A stretch of DNA of 64,000 nt from Deltaproteobacteria bacterium. GTDB taxonomy: Bacteria > Desulfobacterota > Binatia > UTPRO1. This document shows, piece by piece, positions 45,687 through 56,446 of this stretch. The position numbers and the translations under genes were made by a program. The notes beneath the pieces are model-generated. The model made no database searches and had not been told where the DNA came from. It saw only the letters and a list, made by a program, of their open reading frames with translations. The stretch is taken from the NCBI GenBank assembly GCA_020848745.1, contig JADLHM010000098.1:143185-207184 (forward strand), written 5' to 3'. Position 1 is the first letter of the stretch; each line of letters begins with the position of its first letter.

Positions 45687-47059
45687 AGTACGCCTCGCAG
45701 AAGGTCGCCTACTGGTTCTTCGCCACCTGCATGCTGCTGCTCGGTCTGCAGATCGTCTACGGGTTCATCATGGCGTTCGCGCACGCCGGCTTCGACGTGC
45801 TGCACGCGGTCATCCCGTTCCACGTCGCGCGTGCGACCCACAACAACCTCCTGGTCGTCTGGCTCCTCTGCGGCTTCATGGGCGCGGCGTACTTCATCAT
45901 CCCGGAGGAGGCGGACCGCGAGCTCATGTGGCCGACGCTCGCCTACGTGCAGCTCGGGGCGCTCGTCGCGGTCGGCGTGACTGCGATCGCGGGCTTCCAC
46001 GTCGGCTGGTTCGAGGGCCGGAAGTTCCTCGAGATCCCGCGCCCGCTCGACTATCTGGTCGTCGTCGACGTGCTGCTCTTCATCGCCAACATCGGCGCGA
46101 CGGTCTGGTACGGCCGGCGCTTCACGACGACCTCGCTCGTGCTGTTCTTCGGGCTGCTGTCGGCGGCGCTGCTCTACCTGCCTGGCCTGATCGACACGAC
46201 CAACCAGACCGAGGACTCCTACTGGCGCTGGTGGGTCGTGCACCTCTGGGTGGAAGGCGTCTGGGAGCTGATCCTCGGCGGCATCCTGTCGTACCTGCTG
46301 CTGAAGCTGACGGGCGTCGACCGCGAGATCGTCGAGAAGTGGCTCTACGTGATCGTCGGGTTCGCGTTCCTCACGGGGATCCTCGGCACCGGCCACCACT
46401 ACTACTTCATCGGCACGCCGCGGTATTGGCTGTGGATCGGCGGCGTCTTCGGCGCGCTCGAGCCGCTCGCGTTCCTCGGTATGGCGATCTACGCCGTCGC
46501 GATGGCGCGCCGGGGCGGGCGGCGCCATCCGAACTCGGTGGCGATGCTGTGGACCGTCGGCTGCGCGATCATGTCCTTCGTCGGTGCCGGCTTCCTCGGC
46601 TTCGCGCACACGCTGCCGCAGGTGAACATGTACACGCACGGCACGCTGATTACCGCGATGCACGGGCACCTCGCGTTCTGGGGCGCCTACGCGATGATCG
46701 TGCTCGGCATCATCAGCTATGCGATGCCCCTCATGACGGGCCGCAAGTGCTACCAGGCGCCGAGCGCGATGATCGCCTTCGGGGCGAGCAACGTCGGAAT
46801 GGTCGCCATGACGCTCGCGTTCGCGGTCGCCGGCGTCACGCAGGTCTACCTGGAGCGTCGGATCGGAATGGACTTCGTGACCGTGCAGCAGGAGATCGAG
46901 GTCCACTTCTACGGGCTGATCCTCGCGGCCGCCCTCTTCACGGGCGGGATCGCGATGTTCATCTGGAACTTCGTGTCGTACGGATTGCCCGTCGACACGC
47001 TCGTCGGCGCCGAGCTGGAGATCGAGGAGGAGGTGCACGTGCGGGTGGTGACGTCGTGA
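45683..47059 (+). CDS. norB: Nitric oxide reductase catalytic subunit (cNOR)
   Basis: A 458-residue membrane subunit of the haem-copper oxidase family that reduces 2 NO to N2O. It has about twelve hydrophobic segments. The haem and iron-ligand histidines are expected in [16 protein letters not shown] (about 50), HLWVEGVWE (about 189), [10 protein letters not shown] (about 235-240) and [12 protein letters not shown] (about 327-331). The start is GTG at 45683, overlapping norC by 4 bases; the next gene overlaps by 4 bases too. The length matches short cNOR (about 450), not the longer quinol type. Confidence 0.95.
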   Translation: MKYASQKVAYWFFATCMLLLGLQIVYGFIMAFAHAGFDVLHAVIPFHVARATHNNLLVVWLLCGFMGAAYFIIPEEADRELMWPTLAYVQLGALVAVGVTAIAGFHVGWFEGRKFLEIPRPLDYLVVVDVLLFIANIGATVWYGRRFTTTSLVLFFGLLSAALLYLPGLIDTTNQTEDSYWRWWVVHLWVEGVWELILGGILSYLLLKLTGVDREIVEKWLYVIVGFAFLTGILGTGHHYYFIGTPRYWLWIGGVFGALEPLAFLGMAIYAVAMARRGGRRHPNSVAMLWTVGCAIMSFVGAGFLGFAHTLPQVNMYTHGTLITAMHGHLAFWGAYAMIVLGIISYAMPLMTGRKCYQAPSAMIAFGASNVGMVAMTLAFAVAGVTQVYLERRIGMDFVTVQQEIEVHFYGLILAAALFTGGIAMFIWNFVSYGLPVDTLVGAELEIEEEVHVRVVTS

Positions 47060-47871
47060 CCGCCATGCCGAAGCCGGCGCCGGGCGCGCCGACGGGCGCG
47101 CGGCCGCCCTACTACCGGCCGATCGCCGGCGAGGCGCAGGTCTTCCACTACGCCTACGAGAGCCGTCTGCCGTTGCTGCTCAAGGGGCCGACGGGCTGCG
47201 GGAAGTCGCGCTTCGTGGAGGCCATGGCCGCGGGCGTCGGTCGTCCGCTCGTCACGGTCGCGTGCAACGACGAGACGACCGCGACCGACCTCCTCGGCCG
47301 CTGGCTCGTCCGCGGCGGCGATACGGTCTGGCAGGACGGGCCGGTGACGCGCGCCGTCCGCACCGGCGCGATCCTCTATCTCGACGAGATCGCCGAGGCG
47401 CGCGAGGACGTGATCGTCGTCCTGCACTCGCTGTCCGACCACCGCCGCGCGCTCTACGTGGACCGCATCGACGCGACCCTCGAGGCGCCGCCCGAGTTCA
47501 TGATGGTCGTGAGCTACAACCCGGGGTACCGCCGCGCGCTGAAGGAGCTGAAGCCGTCGACGCGGCAGCGCTTCGTCTCGCTCGCCTTCGGCTATCCCGC
47601 GCCCGAGATCGAGGCGGAGATCGTTTGCGCCGAGTCGGGCGTCGAGATCGCGACGGCCCGGCGGCTCGTGGCGCTCGCCGGCAGGATCCGCGCGCTCGAC
47701 GAGCTCGGGCTCGCGGAGACGGCGTCCACCAGGCTCCTCGTCGGCGCGGGGACGCTCATCCGCCGCGGGCTCGCGCCGCGGCTCGCGTGCAACGTCGCCG
47801 TCGTGCAGCCGCTCACCGACGATCCGGCGACCGCGACCGCGCTCCAGGACCTCGCGGACCTCACCTTCTGA
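47056..47871 (+). CDS. norQ: MoxR-type AAA ATPase for NO reductase assembly
   Basis: A 271-residue AAA+ ATPase. Walker A GPTGCGKS is near residue 45, Walker B is YLDEIAEA (about 112) and sensor-1-like SYNP is near 153. NorQ works with the VWA protein NorD to insert the non-haem iron of NorB. It starts at GTG 47056 with a 4-base overlap to norB (an ATG three codons later is possible), and norD follows 4 bases after its stop. CbbQ is a close alternative family, but the nor context decides. Confidence 0.93.
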   Translation: MTAMPKPAPGAPTGARPPYYRPIAGEAQVFHYAYESRLPLLLKGPTGCGKSRFVEAMAAGVGRPLVTVACNDETTATDLLGRWLVRGGDTVWQDGPVTRAVRTGAILYLDEIAEAREDVIVVLHSLSDHRRALYVDRIDATLEAPPEFMMVVSYNPGYRRALKELKPSTRQRFVSLAFGYPAPEIEAEIVCAESGVEIATARRLVALAGRIRALDELGLAETASTRLLVGAGTLIRRGLAPRLACNVAVVQPLTDDPATATALQDLADLTF

Positions 47872-47874
47872 GTA

Positions 47875-49827
47875 GTGATGGGGCTCGAGGAACGCATCTT
47901 CGGCCGCGTGCACCGGGCGCTCCGGAACGCGACCCGGCGGTCCCGGCGCCCGCCGCCGCACGCGGCGACCTTCGCGCCGCTCGGGCCGCGCCTCAGGCTC
48001 CTCGCCTGCGCCCTCGCGGGGACCGACGTCGACGTCGGCGCGGCCGAGGACGACGTCGCGCCGCGCGAGCGCCGCATCACGGTGCCCGCGGCGATCGGGA
48101 TCGCGGCGACCGTCGCCGACAACGTGCGACTCTACCAACTGCGGGTCGCGCACGCGGCGACCGCGCTCCGCCTCGGCCTGCGGCTGCCCGCGGGGACGGA
48201 CGCCGCGGCCGCCGATCTGCAGGCGCTCCTCGCCGTGCCCGCGATCCGCGCCGCCGCGGCGCGGGCGCTCCCCGGCCTGCCGGACCTCGCGGCGGCGCTC
48301 GCGCCCGCGATCCTGGCGTCGCGTCCCGCCGTGGCGAGGCTCGCCCCGGCGGACGCGGCGCTCGAGACCCTGGCCCAGCTCCTGCTCGGTCGCGCGGCGT
48401 CCGAGCTCGGCGCGCGCGTCCCGGCGCAGACGCTCGCGTGGGCCGAGGGCGCCGCGGCGGCGGATCCCGCGACGCCGGACGCGCGCGCGGCGGCGGCGCG
48501 AGCGCTCGCGGAGCTCGGGCTCGGCGGCGGCCGGCTCGCGCCCGTCGTCACGTGGGGCGGGTTGCCGTCCCGCGCCGACGACGCGGTGGCGCCCGCGGCG
48601 CGCCGGCCGGGCGACCTTCCGTCCGCTTCGGGGACCGAGCGCGAGCGGCCGCGGCCGCCGGCGACGACGCGCACGATCGATCTCGGCGACGACGCGGCGG
48701 CGGAGAACCCCGCCGTCCACTCCTTCGAGAAGGTCCACACCGCCGAGGAGTATCGCGGCGGCCGGCGGCGCGCGGATGCCGAGGACGAGCTCGCCGATCA
48801 CGCCGGGGCGCTCGACGAGCTCGATCTCCGCGAGGTGGTGCGTGGGGGCGAGCGTACCCGGTCGCTCTATCGGTCCGACCTCGCGTTCGAGAGCGGGGCG
48901 GGCGACCTCGAGGGCGCGCCGCCGGCCGTCGGCGCGCTCGCGTACGACGAATGGGACGCGCGCCACCGCCGCTATCGCCGGGGGTGGTGCAGCCTGCGCG
49001 CGACGCGGCTCGAGGAACGCCGGCCGGCGGCGGACGCCGCGCGCTGGTGGCGCGCCACCACGACCCGGCATCGCGCCCAGGTGCGCGCGCTCCGCGCCGC
49101 GTTCGCCCGCATCGAGGCGTCGCGGCGCTGGAAGGGCCGCCAACCCGACGGTCCCGACATCGACATCGACGCTCTGGTGCGGCGCCACGCCGACCTGGCG
49201 AGCGGCCACGCGCCGCCCGACCGCCTGTACTGCGCCCGCCGCCGCCACGATCACGACGTCGCGATTCTGATCCTGCTCGACGCGAGCCTCTCGACCGACG
49301 CCTGGGTCGAGGGGCGGCGCGTGCTCGACGTGGCGCGCGACGCGGTGCTCGTCGTCGGCGAGGCGCTCGCGACGACCTCGGTCACGGTCGCCGTGGCGGC
49401 GTTCGTGAGCCACACGCGCCACGACTGCCGGTTCGCGACTATCAAGGGCTTCGCCGAGCCGTGGACCGAGGGCGCCCGCCGGCTCGCGTCGGTCGAGCCG
49501 GCCGGCTACACGCGCATCGGCCCGGCGCTCCGGCACGCCACCCGCGTGCTCGCAGAGACGCCGGCCCGGCGGCGCCTGGTCCTGCTGGTCAGCGACGGCA
49601 AGCCGACGGACTACGATCGGTACGAAGGTCGCTACGGGGTCGCCGACGTGCGGCAAGCGGTACGGGAGGCGGAGCGGCGCGCGGTGCGCGTGTTCGCGCT
49701 CGCGGTCGACGCGGCCGCGCGCGCGCACCTGCCCGCGCTGTTCGGGAAGGGCAACTACGCGGTCCTGGCCCGTCCGGAGGCGCTCACCGGCGCCCTCGCG
49801 CGGGCCGTGGCGGAAGCGGTGCGATGA
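47875..49827 (+). CDS. norD: VWA-domain protein for NO reductase assembly
   Basis: A 650-residue protein, partner of NorQ. The first 450 residues are Ala/Arg-rich with no known enzyme motif. A von Willebrand A domain at about 460-650 has the metal-ion site DASLS (near 468), a Thr in GYTRIGPAL and an Asp in [11 protein letters not shown], so all MIDAS elements are present. It begins at adjacent GTG and ATG codons (47875/47878). It ends the norCBQD block; nirK follows 41 bases later with its own box. Confidence 0.9.
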   Translation: MMGLEERIFGRVHRALRNATRRSRRPPPHAATFAPLGPRLRLLACALAGTDVDVGAAEDDVAPRERRITVPAAIGIAATVADNVRLYQLRVAHAATALRLGLRLPAGTDAAAADLQALLAVPAIRAAAARALPGLPDLAAALAPAILASRPAVARLAPADAALETLAQLLLGRAASELGARVPAQTLAWAEGAAAADPATPDARAAAARALAELGLGGGRLAPVVTWGGLPSRADDAVAPAARRPGDLPSASGTERERPRPPATTRTIDLGDDAAAENPAVHSFEKVHTAEEYRGGRRRADAEDELADHAGALDELDLREVVRGGERTRSLYRSDLAFESGAGDLEGAPPAVGALAYDEWDARHRRYRRGWCSLRATRLEERRPAADAARWWRATTTRHRAQVRALRAAFARIEASRRWKGRQPDGPDIDIDALVRRHADLASGHAPPDRLYCARRRHDHDVAILILLDASLSTDAWVEGRRVLDVARDAVLVVGEALATTSVTVAVAAFVSHTRHDCRFATIKGFAEPWTEGARRLASVEPAGYTRIGPALRHATRVLAETPARRRLVLLVSDGKPTDYDRYEGRYGVADVRQAVREAERRAVRVFALAVDAAARAHLPALFGKGNYAVLARPEALTGALARAVAEAVR

Positions 49828-49837
49828 GGGCGCCGAC

Positions 49838-49853
49838 TGTGATGCAGCTCATA
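49838..49853 (+). promoter_or_regulatory. CRP/FNR-type box before nirK
   Basis: TGTGA-TGCAGC-TCATA matches the CRP-family pattern TGTGA-N6-TCACA and shares the TCATA half with the box at 44515. It lies only 16 bases before the nirK ATG and in the gap after norD. Close position suggests either repression or an upstream promoter inside norD. Confidence 0.5.
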
Positions 49854-49868
49854 CTGAGAGGAGAGACC

Positions 49869-51341
49869 ATGCGTTACCGTTCGCTCATGAAAACCATCCT
49901 GCGCAGTCTGGCACTCGCACTCTGGGCCTTCGCGGCGACGGCGGCCGCGGATACCGAGCTCCCCGTCGAGAAGGCGATCGTGACCTCGCCGCCGAACGTG
50001 CCGCCGCCGATCACGCGGACGACGCCCGCCAGGGTCGTCGTCGAGATCGAGGTCATCGAGAAGCCCGCGCTGATCACCGACGGCGTGGAGTACACGTTCT
50101 GGACCTTCGGCGGGACGGTGCCGGGCGGCTTCATCCGCGTCCGCGTCGGCGACACCGTCGAGCTCCACCTCGCGAACCATCCCGACAACAAGCTGCCGCA
50201 CAACATCGACCTGCACGCGGTCAGCGGTCCCGGCGGCGGCGCGGCGAGCACCTTCACCGCGCCGGGCCACAAGTCGCGCTTCACGTTCAAGGCGCTGAAT
50301 CCGGGGCTCTACGTCTACCACTGCGCGACCGCGCCGGTCGGCATGCACGTCGCGAACGGCATGTACGGCTTGATCTACGTGCAGTCGGAGAAGCCGCTTC
50401 CGCCGGTCGACCACGAGTTCTACGTCGTGCAGGGCGATTTCTACACGGACGAGCCCTTCGGCGTGAAAGGCCACCAGGCGTTCTCGATGCAGCGCGCGAT
50501 CGACGAGCACCCGAGCTACGTCGTCTTCAACGGCTCCGCCCTCTCGATGGTGGGCGACAATGCGCTCCAGGCCAAGGTCGGCGACCGCGTCCGGCTCTTC
50601 GTCGGCAACGGCGGGCCGAACCTCGTGTCGTCGTTCCACGTGATCGGCGAGATCTTCGACACCGTCTACGTCGAGGGCGGCCAGAAGTCGCAGACCGACG
50701 TGCAGACGACGCTCGTTCCCGCCGGCGGATCGGCGATCGTGGAGTTCGAGCTCGACACCAACGGCACCTACCTCCTGGTCGACCACAGCCTGCTCCGCGC
50801 CTTCAACAAGGGCGCTCTCGCGATGTTGAAGGCCGAAGGCCAGCAGGTGACGTCGATCTACTCCGGCAAGGAGCTCGACGAGGTCTACCTCGGCGACGAG
50901 TCGGTCGCGTCGGCGCTCCGGCAGAAGCACCCGCTGCCGCTCGCGGCGAAGACGCCGCCGTCCGAGGCGGCGGCCGCCGACGGCCGGGACATCTTCGCGA
51001 AGAGCTGCGCCATGTGCCACCAGGCCGAGGGCCAGGGGCTCGAGGCCGTGTTCCCGCCCCTCGCGAAGTCGGACTACATGATGGCGCGGGCCACCGCCGC
51101 CGACCGGAGCGAGCTCGTCGACATCATCCTGAACGGCAAGACCGGGAAGATCACGGTGAACGGCACGGACTACAACGGCGTGATGACGCCGGTCGCCGGG
51201 CTCTCGGACGCCGACATCGCGGCGGTCCTGACCTTCGTCACCAGCAACTGGGGGAACAGCGGCGCCCCGCCGTTCACGACCGAGGAGGTCGCGAAGGCGC
51301 GCGCGAAGGTCACCGGAAAGGCGGCGGCGGCGATTCCGTGA
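49869..51341 (+). CDS. nirK: Copper nitrite reductase fused to cytochrome c
   Basis: A 490-residue periplasmic enzyme that reduces nitrite to NO. A signal peptide (about 7-28) is followed by two cupredoxin domains (about 45-365). Copper ligands are expected in [27 protein letters not shown] (type 1 and 2 sites) and [10 protein letters not shown] with [10 protein letters not shown]. The C-terminal extension (about 370-490) is a class I cytochrome c with CAMCH near 380, which would deliver electrons within the same chain. Such fused NirK proteins are known in several lineages. A good AGGAGA ribosome site precedes the ATG at 49869. It heads a block of four overlapping genes. Confidence 0.94.
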   Translation: MRYRSLMKTILRSLALALWAFAATAAADTELPVEKAIVTSPPNVPPPITRTTPARVVVEIEVIEKPALITDGVEYTFWTFGGTVPGGFIRVRVGDTVELHLANHPDNKLPHNIDLHAVSGPGGGAASTFTAPGHKSRFTFKALNPGLYVYHCATAPVGMHVANGMYGLIYVQSEKPLPPVDHEFYVVQGDFYTDEPFGVKGHQAFSMQRAIDEHPSYVVFNGSALSMVGDNALQAKVGDRVRLFVGNGGPNLVSSFHVIGEIFDTVYVEGGQKSQTDVQTTLVPAGGSAIVEFELDTNGTYLLVDHSLLRAFNKGALAMLKAEGQQVTSIYSGKELDEVYLGDESVASALRQKHPLPLAAKTPPSEAAAADGRDIFAKSCAMCHQAEGQGLEAVFPPLAKSDYMMARATAADRSELVDIILNGKTGKITVNGTDYNGVMTPVAGLSDADIAAVLTFVTSNWGNSGAPPFTTEEVAKARAKVTGKAAAAIP

Positions 51342-52144
51342 CCTTCGCTCCGCCATGGGCGCCGGCGCTGCTCCTCCTCGTGGCGGCGACCGGCGCCGTG
51401 CTCGCCGGCGGCGCCGAAGTCGCCCGCATTCCCGCGGGCGACTTCGCGCCGCTCTTCGGGCTCGACAAGGGGCAGGCGACCTTTCGGGTCGGCGAGTACT
51501 GGCTCGACCGGCGGCCGGTGACGCGGGCGCGCTATGCCGCCTTCGTGGCGGCGCGTCCCGAGTGGCGCCGCGGCGCCGTCCCCGCGCTCTACGCCGACCC
51601 GCAGTACCTGCAGAACTGGGACGGCGACCGGCCGCGCGCCGGACAGGAGGCGTATCCGGTGACCCACGTGTCGTGGTTCGCGGCCGAGGCCTACTGCCGC
51701 GCGCGGGACGGACGGCTGCCGACGACCCTCGAATGGGAGTACGTCGCCGCGGCGAGCCAGACGGAGCCGAACGCGGCCAAGGACCGCGCGTTCGCCGAGC
51801 GCATCCTCGGGTGGTACGCGCGGCCGAGCCGCGGCGACCTCGGCCTGGCGCCCGTCGGCGACGCGCCGAACTTCTTCGGCATCGAGAACCTGCACGGCCT
51901 GGTCTGGGAGTGGACGAGCGACTTCAACGCCTCGTTCATCACCGCCGACAACCGCGCCGACGGCGACACATCGCGGAACTTCTTCTGCGGCAACGGCGTG
52001 ACCGGCGCGGCGCGGCGCGAGGACTACGCCGCCTTCATGCGCTACGCGATGCGGAGCAGCCTCGGCGCCACCTTCGCGCTCGGGAACGTCGGCTTCCGCT
52101 GCGCGTACGATCGCGCGCCGGCCGCACACGAAGGGAGGAGCTGA
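51338..52144 (+). CDS. Formylglycine-generating-enzyme-like (SUMF1) protein
   Basis: A 268-residue exported protein. The signal peptide (about 5-25) is followed by the SUMF1/FGE-sulfatase fold: [39 protein letters not shown] and a late [10 protein letters not shown]. The paired Cys of true FGE are not clearly both present, so the copper-dependent sulfatase-activating activity is doubtful. FGE-like proteins occur next to nirK and SCO in other bacteria, and a copper-related role in nitrite reductase maturation is plausible. GTG start overlaps nirK by 4 bases, and its stop overlaps the SCO gene by 1 base. Confidence 0.8.
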   Translation: MTFAPPWAPALLLLVAATGAVLAGGAEVARIPAGDFAPLFGLDKGQATFRVGEYWLDRRPVTRARYAAFVAARPEWRRGAVPALYADPQYLQNWDGDRPRAGQEAYPVTHVSWFAAEAYCRARDGRLPTTLEWEYVAAASQTEPNAAKDRAFAERILGWYARPSRGDLGLAPVGDAPNFFGIENLHGLVWEWTSDFNASFITADNRADGDTSRNFFCGNGVTGAARREDYAAFMRYAMRSSLGATFALGNVGFRCAYDRAPAAHEGRS

Positions 52145-52680
52145 TGGAACGCTCGCGGCGTACGGGATGGGGCGCGCTCGCCGCGCTCGTGCTCGCGGCA
52201 GGCACGGCCGCCGCGTCGGGCAGCCTCTACCAGGCGCCGCTCACCTGGCGGAGCGACGCCGGCGAGACCGTGCGGCTCGACCGCTGGAAAGGCAAGCCCG
52301 TCGTCCTCACGATGGTCTTCACCTCCTGCCAGGCGACGTGCCCGCGCACCATGGCGAAGCTCACCGAGATCCAGGAGAAGTTCGACCGCGAGAAGATCCC
52401 GGCGGACTTCGTCATCGTCTCGTTCGATCCGACACGCGATACGCCCGAACGGCTCGCGTCGTATCGCCGCCAGACCAACCACACCAGACCGAACTGGACG
52501 TTCCTCGTCGGCTCGGAGGAAGATACTCGCATGCTCTCCATGCTGCTCGGCATCAAGTATTCCCGGAACCCGATCTCGGGCGACATCATGCACGACAACA
52601 AGATCGTGATGCTGAACGGCGCGGGCGAGGTCACCAAGGAGCTCCTCGGCCTCGACGCGTCGATCGAGGACTTCCGGTGA
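52144..52680 (+). CDS. SCO1/SenC-type copper chaperone
   Basis: A 178-residue thioredoxin-fold protein with a signal peptide (about 8-25). The copper motif CQATC (about 62-66) and the distal His in IMHDNK (about 141) are the SCO signature. SCO proteins load copper onto cytochrome oxidase Cu-A sites and, in nir/nos loci, onto copper enzymes. Here NirK is the obvious client. The ATG overlaps the stop of the FGE-like gene, and its end overlaps the porin gene. Confidence 0.9.
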   Translation: MERSRRTGWGALAALVLAAGTAAASGSLYQAPLTWRSDAGETVRLDRWKGKPVVLTMVFTSCQATCPRTMAKLTEIQEKFDREKIPADFVIVSFDPTRDTPERLASYRRQTNHTRPNWTFLVGSEEDTRMLSMLLGIKYSRNPISGDIMHDNKIVMLNGAGEVTKELLGLDASIEDFR

Positions 52681-54164
52681 GCCCGCGCACGCCGCTGGGT
52701 CGGCTCGCCGCCGTGACCGGCGCGGTGCTGCTCTTCACGAGCGTGCCGCCGCTCGCGCGCGGCTTCGAGAAGCCGGATCTCTCGACCGAAGGGCCCTGGG
52801 GCACCAAGTGGACGCTCTCCGCGAACAACCGGATGCGCGGCGAGTTCGCGAACTGGTTCCAGGCGAACGAGCCGAACGACAACAACGAGTACAATTTCCT
52901 CGGCAACCGCACCCAGCTCGGCATCGGCGTGGCGCGCGGGCCGCTGTCGGCGTTCTTCCAGTACCAGCACACCGAGCTCGTGAACGTGCCGGCGGGCGCG
53001 ACCGGCGTCGGCAGCGTCTACTTCGCGAACACCCGGCAGCACTTCCAGGAGCAGGGCTGGCTTCGGCAGGGTTGGATCCAGGCGGCGCCGAAGATCGGCG
53101 ACTGGAAGCTCACGGTGCAGGGTGGCCGGATGCGCTACCTCGACGGCAGCGAGACCGTCGCCCCCGACGCGAACATGCAGTGGGTGAAGACCCAGCGCGT
53201 CGCCGAGCGCCTGATCGGTCCTTTCGACTTCACCCACGTCGGCCGGAGCTTCGACGGCATCCGTCTCGCCGGCGATACCGACGCGCTGAACCTCACCGGC
53301 TTCGCGCTCTGGCCGACGTCGGGCGGCTTCGAGATCAGCGCCGGCCGCGGCATGGACGTGAACCTCGCCGGTGTGTCGGCGACCGTGAAGGACCATCCCG
53401 GCTTTCCGGGGAGCGAGGCGCGCGCGTTCTGGATCTACTACCACGACGGCCGTCCCTCGAACGGCGACGTGGTCGTGCTCGACGCGCGGCCGCTCGCGGA
53501 GCGCCAGGGCGACCGTCGCGACCTCGACATCCACACGCTCGGCGCGAACGTGCTGCACGTCGAGAAGATCGGCCCCGGCAAGGCGGACGCGCTCCTCTGG
53601 GTGGTGGGCCAGGCCGGCGACTGGCAGTCGCAGTCGCACGCCGCGTGGGCCGTGGCCGCCGAGGGCGGCTATCAATGGACCGACGCGTGGTCCGCGCCCT
53701 GGGTGCGGGCCGGCTTCTTCAGGAGCTCGGGCGACGGCGACCCGACCGACGACAGCCACCACACGTTCTTCCAGCTGATTCCGACGCCGCGTCCGTACGC
53801 CCTCACGCCGTTCTACAACCTGATGAACAACCAGGACGCGTTCGCCCAGCTCCTCCTGAAGCCGCTCGCGACGGTCTTCGTGCGCACCGACTTCCACTGG
53901 CTCCAGGCCACCGAGCACGACGATCTCCTCTACTTCGGCGGGGGCGCCACCAAGCAGGACTTCTTCGGGTACGGCGGCACCGGGGCCGGTGGCCATCACC
54001 AGATCGGCTACGTCGCCGAGACGAGCGTGAGCTGGAAGCCGCTCCCGATCGTCGAACTCGCGGCCTACTACGGGCACACGTTCGGCGGCTCCGTCGTTCA
54101 GGCCGGGTTCCCGGGCCGCGACGACATCGACTACGGCTACCTGGAGGCGACGCTGACGTTCTGA
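52677..54164 (+). CDS. Alginate-export-family outer-membrane porin
   Basis: A 495-residue beta-barrel protein. Signal peptide at about 8-30, then alternating aromatic strands such as FLGNRTQLGIGVARGPLSAF and WKLTVQGGRMRYLDGSE, with a C-terminal phenylalanine strand (YGYLEATLTF) typical for outer-membrane insertion. It resembles alginate-export (AlgE-like) porins found near nir/nor genes, possibly letting nitrite or copper in. GTG start overlaps the SCO gene. It ends the nirK operon. Confidence 0.85.
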   Translation: MSPRTPLGRLAAVTGAVLLFTSVPPLARGFEKPDLSTEGPWGTKWTLSANNRMRGEFANWFQANEPNDNNEYNFLGNRTQLGIGVARGPLSAFFQYQHTELVNVPAGATGVGSVYFANTRQHFQEQGWLRQGWIQAAPKIGDWKLTVQGGRMRYLDGSETVAPDANMQWVKTQRVAERLIGPFDFTHVGRSFDGIRLAGDTDALNLTGFALWPTSGGFEISAGRGMDVNLAGVSATVKDHPGFPGSEARAFWIYYHDGRPSNGDVVVLDARPLAERQGDRRDLDIHTLGANVLHVEKIGPGKADALLWVVGQAGDWQSQSHAAWAVAAEGGYQWTDAWSAPWVRAGFFRSSGDGDPTDDSHHTFFQLIPTPRPYALTPFYNLMNNQDAFAQLLLKPLATVFVRTDFHWLQATEHDDLLYFGGGATKQDFFGYGGTGAGGHHQIGYVAETSVSWKPLPIVELAAYYGHTFGGSVVQAGFPGRDDIDYGYLEATLTF

Positions 54165-54232
54165 GCCTGGCGCGCGCGTGGCGCGTCCGCGTCTTGCGGA
54201 GGCGCGCGCGTCTCCGCTACGGCTCGTCGGCG

Positions 54233-55279
54233 ATGACGGCCCCATCGTCGACCGCCGATCCCGAGGCGCGCGTGCGGCTCCGCGCCGGCGTCGTGTCGCT
54301 GGTGGTGGGCTCGGCGCTGCTCGCGACCAAGTACACGGCCTATCTCCTCACGGGCTCGGCGGCCGTTCTGTCCGACGCGCTCGAGTCGATCGTGAACGTC
54401 GTCGCGTCGGTGTTTGCGCTCGGGAGCCTCGTGTTCGCGGGGCGGCCGGCCGACCGCGAGCATCCCTACGGACACGGCAAGATGGAGTACGTCAGCGCCG
54501 CCTTCGAAGGCGGGCTGATCGCCTTCGCCGCGATCGCCATCGTCTGGTACGCGCTGGAGGATCTCCTGCGGGGGCCGCGCGTCGCCGCCGTCGAGGTCGG
54601 CGCGGTGCTCACCTTCGCGGCCGGCGTCGCCAACGCGGGGCTCGGTTGGTATCTCGTGTCGACGGGCCGACGGGTGCGGTCCCTCGTGCTGATCGCCGAC
54701 GGCCAGCACGTGCTCTCGGACTTCTGGACGAGTCTCGGCGTGGTCGCCGGGCTCGTGCTCGTCCGCGTGACCGGCGTCACCTGGCTCGATCCCGCCGTCG
54801 CGCTCGTGCTCGGCGCCAATCTCGCCCGCACCGGTTTCGGCCTCGTCCGGCACGCTGCCGGCGGCCTGCTCGACGAGGAGGACACGGGGCTTCTCGAGCG
54901 ACTCGTCGCGGCGTTCGACGCCGAGCGCGCCGACGGCATCATCCGCGTGCACCGGCTGCGCGCCATCCGGGCCGGGCGCTTCGTCCACGTCGACGCGCAC
55001 CTGATCGTTCCGGAGCACTGGACCGTGGAGCAGGCGCACGAAGCGAGCGATGCCTTCGAGCGGCGGGTGATCGACGCGGGAGCCATCGAAGGCGAGATCG
55101 TCTTCCACACCGACCCGTGCCGGCGGCGTTTGTGCTCCGCCTGCGATCTCGCCGATTGTCCGATCCGCCGGACGCCCTTCGTCGAACGACCGGCCCTGAC
55201 CGTCGAGGAGGCGTGTCTCACCGACGAGGCATTCTGGGGGCCGCGCGGGTTCCCGCTGCGGGCGCCGGGTGCGGGCTGA
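54233..55279 (+). CDS. Cation diffusion facilitator with Cys-rich tail
   Basis: A 348-residue CDF-family transporter. Six hydrophobic segments (about 20-215) carry the metal site in LSDALESIVN and in IADGQHVLSDFW (HxxxD). The cytoplasmic domain contains VHVDAHLIVPEHWTVEQAH. After it a Cys-rich segment (CRRRLCSACDLADC) and a 45-residue tail are unusual for the family; they could form an extra metal-binding site. Likely zinc, iron or manganese efflux. It follows the porin at a 68-base gap with a small GC hairpin. Confidence 0.88.
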   Translation: MTAPSSTADPEARVRLRAGVVSLVVGSALLATKYTAYLLTGSAAVLSDALESIVNVVASVFALGSLVFAGRPADREHPYGHGKMEYVSAAFEGGLIAFAAIAIVWYALEDLLRGPRVAAVEVGAVLTFAAGVANAGLGWYLVSTGRRVRSLVLIADGQHVLSDFWTSLGVVAGLVLVRVTGVTWLDPAVALVLGANLARTGFGLVRHAAGGLLDEEDTGLLERLVAAFDAERADGIIRVHRLRAIRAGRFVHVDAHLIVPEHWTVEQAHEASDAFERRVIDAGAIEGEIVFHTDPCRRRLCSACDLADCPIRRTPFVERPALTVEEACLTDEAFWGPRGFPLRAPGAG

Positions 55280-55283
55280 GCCC

Positions 55284-55715
55284 ATGGGGACGGCGCACCG
55301 TGGCCGCGCGCTGCGGATTGCCGCGGCCGCGTCGCTCGTCGCGTGCGTCGTCGCGCTCGGCCTGGTCGTCGCGGCGGAGGACGAGGCGCCCGACATCGTC
55401 GTCTTCGCGCGTGCCGGGTGCTCGCGTTGTGCCGATGCCGAGCGTTTTCTCGCCGAGCTCCGCCGCGAGCAGCCGACGCTGCGCATCGAGTTCCACGACG
55501 TCCTCCGCGAGCCGGAGGCGCGCGAGCGCCTGCGCGCGCTCACGGCGCGCCGTGGGGTGCGGACGCTCGTCGTGCCCGCCTTTCTGATCGGCGACGAGTT
55601 CGTGCTCGGCTTCCGGGCCGACGTGAGCGAGCGCGAGTTGCGATCACGGCTCGCCGCGGTGGCCGAACGGGTGCGGGCGCGAAAGACGCCGGCGCCCGCG
55701 GCGTCGGGATCGTGA
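55284..55715 (+). CDS. Membrane-anchored glutaredoxin/thioredoxin-fold protein
   Basis: A 143-residue protein with an N-terminal hydrophobic helix (about 12-30), then FARAGCSRCADAERFLAEL, a thioredoxin-fold active site CSRC at about 46-49, and VPAFLIGDEFVLGF, a cis-Pro element. It probably faces the periplasm. Similar proteins act in disulfide exchange or metal-site assembly. It begins 4 bases after the CDF gene (ATG 55284), so it is probably co-transcribed. Confidence 0.75.
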   Translation: MGTAHRGRALRIAAAASLVACVVALGLVVAAEDEAPDIVVFARAGCSRCADAERFLAELRREQPTLRIEFHDVLREPEARERLRALTARRGVRTLVVPAFLIGDEFVLGFRADVSERELRSRLAAVAERVRARKTPAPAASGS

Positions 55716-55806
55716 CCGCGGGCTCGACGGCGAGGTCGCCGCGCGCCGTGTGGCGGTGGTAGAGTCTGGCGCGTCGTTTGCACTCTCACGAGGCGAAGGA
55801 ATCGTC

Positions 55807-56319
55807 ATGGACATGCTCGAACTCTTGGGACGGTGCGTCGGCCTCGAGCGTAAGGCGGCCGACTTCTACGAGACCCTGGCGCGGCGCTTTGCGGGCGACG
55901 CGGACCTGGCGCGGCTCTGGTCGACGATGGCGGGGGAGGAGCGCGATCACGCGCGCAAGCTCGCGACCTGGCGCGAACTGATCGCGGCCGAGCCGCCGGA
56001 GCACCGGCCGCAGGCGAGCGGGTTCGACTTCGACGTCGCCGCGGTGGAGCGACTGCTCGACGAGAGCGGTGCCGCGGCGGCGACCGCCGACGAGGAGGAG
56101 GCGTTCGCGCTCGCGCTCGCGCTCGAAGGGAGCGAGATCGACGCGATCTACACGACGCTCCTCCGGGCTTCTCCGATCGCGCGCTTCCCGGACTTCCACG
56201 AGACCGTGAAACGCGAGACCACGGGGCACCACCATAAGCTGCTCGAAGCCGCCGCGCGGCGCTGCACGAGCGACCGAACCCGCCTCCGCATGGAGCTCCT
56301 GGCGGCGCACGACGCTTGA
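55807..56319 (+). CDS. Rubrerythrin-like ferritin-fold protein
   Basis: A 170-residue four-helix protein. Iron ligands are expected at Glu in GLERKAADFYE, ExxH in EERDHARK, Glu in LALEGSE and the His region KRETTGHHHKLLEA. The C-terminal rubredoxin domain of true rubrerythrins is absent. Likely a peroxide or iron handling protein. The ATG at 55807 is preceded by AAGGAA; an upstream in-frame GTG at 55750 lacks a ribosome site. Single gene. Confidence 0.8.
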   Translation: MDMLELLGRCVGLERKAADFYETLARRFAGDADLARLWSTMAGEERDHARKLATWRELIAAEPPEHRPQASGFDFDVAAVERLLDESGAAAATADEEEAFALALALEGSEIDAIYTTLLRASPIARFPDFHETVKRETTGHHHKLLEAAARRCTSDRTRLRMELLAAHDA

Positions 56320-56446
56320 GCCGCCCGGCGCCTTCGCGCGGGTGCGAAAAGCCTTCTTCGGTTCCTCCCGGAAATGGGAGCCCGGGAGCCATGCGCGCGA
56401 TTCGATGGGGTGGCATGCGTCCTGCTCGTCAAGGTAAGGTCGGGCC

